Assembly (NCBI GenBank): GCA_012959525.1
Contig: DUDB01000011.1
Location: forward strand, 1 to 38,175
Source of the DNA: Planctomycetota bacterium
Lineage (GTDB): Bacteria; Planctomycetota; UBA1135; GCA-002686595
Reading direction: 5' to 3'
Length of the DNA: 38,175 bases
Shown here piece by piece: positions 35,048 through 38,175 of this stretch. Positions within the stretch are counted from its first letter, which is position 1. Each line of letters starts with the position of its first letter. The notes under the pieces are model-generated. The model was not told the origin of the DNA and did no database searches. It was given only the letters and a program-made list of their open reading frames with translations. Both the position numbers and the translations under genes were made by a program.

Positions 35048-35053
35048 AAGGAG
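35048..35053 (+). promoter_or_regulatory. Ribosome binding site of the cytochrome c-like selenoprotein
   Basis: AAGGAG, 9 nt before the TTG at 35063. It supports the TTG start. The in-frame ATG at 35102, closer to the hydrophobic core, has no site. Confidence 0.5.
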
Positions 35054-35062
35054 ACTCTTGTC

Positions 35063-35941
35063 TTGCAATCTCTATCCAAAACCTCAAGCCATTCAGCCCC
35101 CATGCTCCGGACAACCCTAGCCATTGCGGTTTTCTTGCCGAGCGTCTTCTGCAATGCACCGGACAACGGGGATGACCCGCCCAAGGCGAGCGATGTCGAC
35201 GCTGCGGGCAAGCTGTTCAAGAGTTCGTGTGCGATGTGCCATCTCCCGCCAGATCCGGAGCATCCGACGGACCGGGCCTGGCTCAACCAGGTGAAAGACA
35301 CGGCCTGAAGCAGCACACCCGCTAAGGCCCGTGCGGCCTTGATCGAGTATCTGGAAGGCAAGCCGATCGAAGTACCGACGGCTGTGACCAAGAAAAAGCG
35401 CAAGCGGAAGGGTGAGGGCACGCTTACCTCCAACATTTCCCGGGGCGATCTCTTCCTCACAGATGCCCAGGGCAAGTCATTCCGCGTCTCGTGGGACACG
35501 AAGGGCAAGGCAAAGCCGGAACCGCGGTCCCTTCCGGCCGGAAAATACAGGCTGCGCACCTATCGGATCGAACACGAGGAGAAGGGCGTGAACTGGCACG
35601 TCTCCGGAACGGCCCACAAGATTAAAGAAATCGAGGTGCTGGCCGGCAAGGACGTGAAGGTCGAGATCGATCCGCGCATCCACGTCGGGACACGCGTCTC
35701 AGGGAAGAGGGCCATGATGAGCATCACCGGTGCCAAGGGCGCCGGGCTGACAATCTATCGGTCAGGAGCTCGTATTCCGATGGAGTACCGCCTGCTCGAT
35801 GCAGACAAGAAGGAGTTGGCCAAGGGCACGATGGAGTACGGCTGAGGCGGCGGCGCCTCGGCTCAGTTGGAGTCCCGTGTGAAACACACCTCGATGGAAC
35901 TGATCTACGCCAAGCCACCGTTCGAGGTGATCGGCGGCTAG
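35063..35941 (+). CDS. Predicted two-selenocysteine cytochrome c-like secreted protein
   Basis: A single 293-codon frame crossed by TGA at 35306-35308 (residue 82) and 35843-35845 (residue 261), ending at TAG 35939-35941. The N-terminus has a signal peptide (LRTTLAIAVFLPSVFC). A c-type haem domain follows: AAGKLFKSSCAMCHLPP (Cys56, Cys59, His60), TDRAWLNQVKDTA-[TGA]-SSTPAKARAALIEYLEGK. The helix after the TGA completes a cytochrome c domain, so the TGA lies inside a fold. The next 170 residues are beta-rich and Lys-rich (LTDAQGKSFRVSW, LPAGKYRLRTYRIE, YRLLDADKKELAKGTMEYG). After the second TGA the frame continues GGGASAQLESRV and ELIYAKPPFEVIGG, again protein-like. A SECIS-like hairpin follows each TGA, and a terminator lies 11 bp after the TAG. 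Start: the TTG with AAGGAG upstream; ATG 35102 is the alternative. A decayed gene is the main competing view. Confidence 0.75.
35306..35340 (+). promoter_or_regulatory. First recoded TGA and SECIS-like hairpin
   Basis: After the TGA at 35306-35308, AAGGCC (35324-35329) pairs perfectly with GGCCTT (35335-35340) around the loop CGTGC. The loop starts 21 nt after the TGA and has G as its second base. Both fit the bacterial SECIS rule (loop about 16-37 nt downstream, G in the first two loop positions). Confidence 0.65.
35843..35875 (+). promoter_or_regulatory. Second recoded TGA and SECIS-like hairpin
   Basis: After the TGA at 35843-35845, GGCTC (35860-35864) pairs with GAG-T-CC (35870-35875) with one bulged T, around the loop AGTTG. 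The loop starts 19 nt after the TGA with G as its second base; the bulged U resembles the E. coli fdhF element. A competing hairpin (GAGGCG 35844-35849 with CGCCTC 35854-35859) overlaps the TGA itself. Confidence 0.5.
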
Positions 35942-35952
35942 CTGGCCCCTGG

Positions 35953-35975
35953 ACCGGGTACGCTGCGTACCCGGT
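35953..35975 (+). terminator. Hairpin terminator after the two-TGA gene
   Basis: Perfect 10-bp stem ACCGGGTACG/CGTACCCGGT with a CTG loop, 11 bp after the TAG at 35941. There is no long T run. Its placement fits a gene ending at the TAG rather than at the TGA 96 bp earlier. Confidence 0.65.
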
Positions 35976-36129
35976 TCCGCCCACCCTCGAAGCTACTGGC
36001 GGGGAACGACCCCTCGGATGGCACCTCCCAAGCGGCAGGGGCCAGCAAACCCTCCTCCGTGCGCGCAGGGGAGTTGACCGTGCCGAATGGATTGCCTCAG
36101 GAGGTGTCCGGCAAGGCAGAATGTGAACC

Positions 36130-36483
36130 GTGATCATGATCAATCGAGGCCGCGGTCAGGACAGCGAAGGCGAAGCGCAATTCGCCCCCGGAGACCTGGT
36201 CCGTCACCGGCGCTACGGATACAGGGGACTGGTCGTCGCCTTCGACCTCACCTGTGGCGCAAGCGAGTCCTGGTACCAGTCCAACAACTCCCAGCCGGAA
36301 CGGAACCAGCCCTGGTATCACGTCCTGGTTCACGGATCCCATCAGGTCACCTACGCTGCTCAGGACAGCCTGCTTGTGGAGCCCCAACCCGGCCCCATCG
36401 AGCACCCGCTACTGGAAGCGTTTTTCTCCTCATTTGAAGGCGCGCGCTACGTACGCAATGACCGCTCCTGGGAGCTCGCCTAG
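36130..36483 (+). CDS. YccV/HspQ-like protein
   Basis: 117 residues. The central part, FAPGDLVRHRRYGYRGLVVAFD then WYQSNNSQPERNQPWYHVLVHG and VTYAAQDSL, is the YccV-like (hemimethylated-DNA-binding/HspQ) domain. In enterobacteria HspQ modulates Lon-dependent proteolysis and DnaA levels; in other phyla the role is less clear. The N-terminus is short and polar and there is no signal, so it acts in the cytoplasm. The GTG at 36130 and the ATG at 36136 are both possible starts; AAGG at 36112 suits the GTG better. The next gene starts 66 bp downstream on the same strand, so co-transcription is possible. Confidence 0.85.
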   Translation: MIMINRGRGQDSEGEAQFAPGDLVRHRRYGYRGLVVAFDLTCGASESWYQSNNSQPERNQPWYHVLVHGSHQVTYAAQDSLLVEPQPGPIEHPLLEAFFSSFEGARYVRNDRSWELA

Positions 36484-36549
36484 AAGGGCCAGCACCTTCG
36501 ACGCTCTCGCCCCCTCCCGCGAGGCGCGGCAACCTACGCACGAGAAGAC

Positions 36550-36960
36550 ATGCAGCCCGTAATAGTCCTCTACGACTCCGAGTGCGGAGTCTGCAACCAG
36601 TTGGTCAGTTGGTTGATCCGGCGCGATCGGCACCGCCGGCTGACCTTTGCGAGGCTGCAGGGGGCCACGGCTCGGGAACTGCGCGACCGCCAGCCCGCGA
36701 TTCCCAGCCAGGCCAACACCCTGGTTCTCGTGCGGGGAGCGGAGCCTGACGAGCAGGTTCTCCTCCGCACCCGCGCCGTCCTGGGAGTGCTCGCCCTCTT
36801 GCCCTGGCCTTGGCGTGCTCTGGGTCCGCTCGGCGTCCTTCCCTCCGCGCTGCTGGATCCCCCCTATCGCCTGTTCGCCGCGGTACGCAAGCGCCTGGCA
36901 CCGGCGCAGAGCGGGCAATGCCTACGAGGGCCGGATGAAGAGGGGCGTTTCCTGCCCTGA
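36550..36960 (+). CDS. DCC-family thiol-disulfide oxidoreductase-like protein (DUF393)
   Basis: 136 residues. It begins with the diagnostic strand and motif VIVLYDSECGVCNQLVSWLIRRD: Asp9, Cys12 and Cys15 form the DxxCxxC signature of the DCC (YuxK/DUF393) family, a thioredoxin-like group thought to handle thiol/disulfide chemistry. LVLVRG and the helix RAVLGVLALLPWPWRAL follow, as does DPPYRLFAAVRKRL near the C-terminus, all usual for the family. Length is normal. It is downstream of the YccV/HspQ-like gene and likely cytoplasmic. The physiological substrate is unknown for the family. Confidence 0.9.
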   Translation: MQPVIVLYDSECGVCNQLVSWLIRRDRHRRLTFARLQGATARELRDRQPAIPSQANTLVLVRGAEPDEQVLLRTRAVLGVLALLPWPWRALGPLGVLPSALLDPPYRLFAAVRKRLAPAQSGQCLRGPDEEGRFLP

Positions 36961-37056
36961 GTTCAACCTGCTTCGCATGGGCACCTGAACCCGACTAGGC
37001 CAACGGTCGCCCCGCCTGACTGGGCACGGACCCTTCCCATTCCCTATCTTCTTCCC

Positions 37057-37686
37057 ATGGACGAACCTCAAGAGGGGATGGGTTTCTATCGAAGCCAGGT
37101 CCTGCCGCGCTGCATGGCTCTGGCCATGGGGAATGAAGGGCTCGGGGAACATCGAGAGCGCGCCTTCGGAGCCTTGTCAGGGCGAGTGCTGGAACTGGGA
37201 TTTGGTTCCGGGTTGAACCTGCCCTACTACCCTCCGGAGGTTACTACTGTCCTCGCGGTCGAACCGGCCCTGGTCAATAGGAAGCTCGCCCGCAAGCGCA
37301 TCGACGCGAGCCCGATCCCGGTCGAATGGGTGGGCTTGAACGGGGAGAGCCTCCCCGTTGAAAGTGGATCGGTCGATGCGGTGACATCTTCATGGACCCT
37401 GTGCTCCATCAACGGCTTGGCTGCTGCACTCGCGGAGGTTCGCCGCGTACTCAAGCCAGAAGGCTGCCTACATTTCGTCGAGCACGGTCTGGCTCCTGAC
37501 CCGTCGGTTCGACGATGGCAGGCTCGGCTCAACCCACTTCAGCGCTTCTGCTTCGGGGGTTGCTCTCTGGACCTACCCATCGACCTCTGCCTGGAAAAGG
37601 CAGGTTTCGAGATCACCGAACTGAAGACCGATTACATACCGGGCTTGAAAATCCAGTCGTTCCTGTACGAAGGCGTCGCCCGCTGA
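37057..37686 (+). CDS. Class I SAM-dependent methyltransferase (UbiE/METTL7-like)
   Basis: 209 residues. Motif I, VLELGFGSGLNLPYYP (from residue 44), is the SAM-binding loop in the variant typical of the METTL7-like group. VLAVEPA carries the acidic residue after strand 2. VDAVTSSWTLCSI and EVRRVLKPEGCLHFVEHG are motifs IV-VI, and FGGCSLDLPID precedes the C-terminal strand. Mammalian METTL7 proteins methylate thiols; bacterial relatives are uncharacterised, so the substrate is open. The ATG at 37057 is 96 bp after the DCC-family gene. The gene is convergent with the acetyltransferase. Confidence 0.88.
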   Translation: MDEPQEGMGFYRSQVLPRCMALAMGNEGLGEHRERAFGALSGRVLELGFGSGLNLPYYPPEVTTVLAVEPALVNRKLARKRIDASPIPVEWVGLNGESLPVESGSVDAVTSSWTLCSINGLAAALAEVRRVLKPEGCLHFVEHGLAPDPSVRRWQARLNPLQRFCFGGCSLDLPIDLCLEKAGFEITELKTDYIPGLKIQSFLYEGVAR

Positions 37687-37745
37687 TCGGACTCTGAGGC
37701 AAGCCTCCGGGTGTCCGCCCCCTAAGGGTCTAGGTGGCTAATCAA

Positions 37746-38175
37746 TCAGAGCTCCCGCCCCATACTTACCAGCGCGTAGAAGTGACCATGCACCATAAAT
37801 TCTCGCTGCAGGATGCCTTCACGCACGAAGCCACTTCGCTCGTAGAGGCGAATGGCCCTGGTGTTATCTTCGCGCACCCTTAGGTTGATCTTCCGCACGA
37901 TCTCGGTGCCCTCCGCCCACGCGATCAACCGCTCAATGAGCATTGCCCCGATCCCACGCCCCCACCAGGATTGGCGCACGCCCATACCGAACTCCCCAGC
38001 GTGGCGAGTACGTTGACGGCGACCGCCTTTGAAGTTCAACGTCCCGACGATGGCCTCGTCCACCACACCGATCAGAAATACCTGGTTGTCCGCATCCGGG
38101 AATGACTGAATGTAAGCCTCCTCCTCTTCCAGGCTCATGGGGAGTTCCCCCGGGCTCCTGGTCGTGAATTCGGAT
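37746..38175 (-). CDS. GNAT-family N-acetyltransferase (5' end beyond the window)
   Basis: At least 143 codons. The core has VGTLNFKGGRRQRTRHAGEFGMGV (strands 2-4), the acetyl-CoA loop WWGRGIGAMLIERLIAWA, and the C-terminal NLRVREDNTRAIRLYERSGFVREG, all typical of GNAT enzymes close to the RimI/YjgM type. An internal ATG at 38138 could start it. However, the frame stays open to the window edge and reads ESEFTTRSPGELPMSLEEEEAYI, which is the usual family lead-in, so the true start lies outside. The acceptor substrate is unknown. Confidence 0.88.
   Translation of the reverse strand, partial: SEFTTRSPGELPMSLEEEEAYIQSFPDADNQVFLIGVVDEAIVGTLNFKGGRRQRTRHAGEFGMGVRQSWWGRGIGAMLIERLIAWAEGTEIVRKINLRVREDNTRAIRLYERSGFVREGILQREFMVHGHFYALVSMGREL

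Noticed and set aside
35039..35049. TTCGAA reminiscent of a tRNA T-loop
   Set aside because: No acceptor, D or anticodon stems could be built around it. It overlaps the ribosome binding site of the next gene.
7995..35941. TGA reassigned to a sense codon throughout the genome
   Set aside because: The mutase, MeaB, IcmF, S9 peptidase, histidine kinase and methyltransferase genes all stop at TGA in the expected place, so TGA is a normal stop here.

Overview
The window looks like a high-GC planctomycete chromosome, probably from the Saltatorellus-type marine lineages; this placement is an inference. The evidence is secreted proteins that pair a C-type lectin fold with the 'GTNYCGPAN' C-terminal domain, a Ser/Thr kinase with a long TPR tail, several sulfatase-family enzymes, a 2133-residue FG-GAP/LamG/cadherin-like secreted protein, and few Shine-Dalgarno sites. 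There are no rRNA or tRNA genes, insertion sequences or CRISPR arrays. The last gene runs off the right edge.

Layout. 0.2-1.4 kb: membrane-anchored Mrr-type nuclease. 1.6-4.7 kb (minus): MeaB chaperone and methylmalonyl-CoA mutase large subunit in one operon. 4.9-7.8 kb (minus): secreted M14 metallopeptidase. 8.0-9.1 kb (plus): thioredoxin-like/TPR protein whose frame crosses an in-frame TGA. 9.4-10.3 kb: secreted C-type lectin protein. 10.4-12.7 kb (minus): sulfatase-like hydrolase and TPR lipoprotein. 13.0-16.1 kb (plus): kinase-TPR protein. 16.1-17.4 kb (minus): mutase small subunit. 17.5-20.5 kb (plus): S9 peptidase. 20.5-23.9 kb (minus): IcmF fused acyl-CoA mutase. 24.1-30.5 kb (minus): giant modular secreted protein. 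30.8-32.3 kb: canonical sulfatase. 32.4-34.4 kb: hybrid histidine kinase with a haem-type CxxCH sensor. 34.5-38.2 kb: small membrane protein, a cytochrome c-like protein with two in-frame TGA codons, a YccV/HspQ-like protein, a DCC-family thiol protein, a methyltransferase and a GNAT acetyltransferase (partial).

How they fit together. The MutB-like large chain, MeaB, MutA-like small chain and IcmF form a B12-dependent carbon-skeleton rearrangement set for propionate, odd-chain and branched-chain acyl-CoA metabolism. It is spread over three minus-strand transcription units within 22 kb. Peptidases, sulfatases and lectin/LamG proteins suggest degradation and binding of extracellular polymers.

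The most notable signal is recoding. Two predicted redox proteins (7995-9056 and 35063-35941) are each one continuous reading frame interrupted only by TGA: one TGA in the first, two in the second. There are no TAA, TAG or frameshift interruptions, and each TGA is followed by a potential SECIS-like hairpin. Other genes in the window end normally at TGA. The best explanation is that both are selenoproteins, one of them with two selenocysteines. Standard gene calling would split or truncate both.
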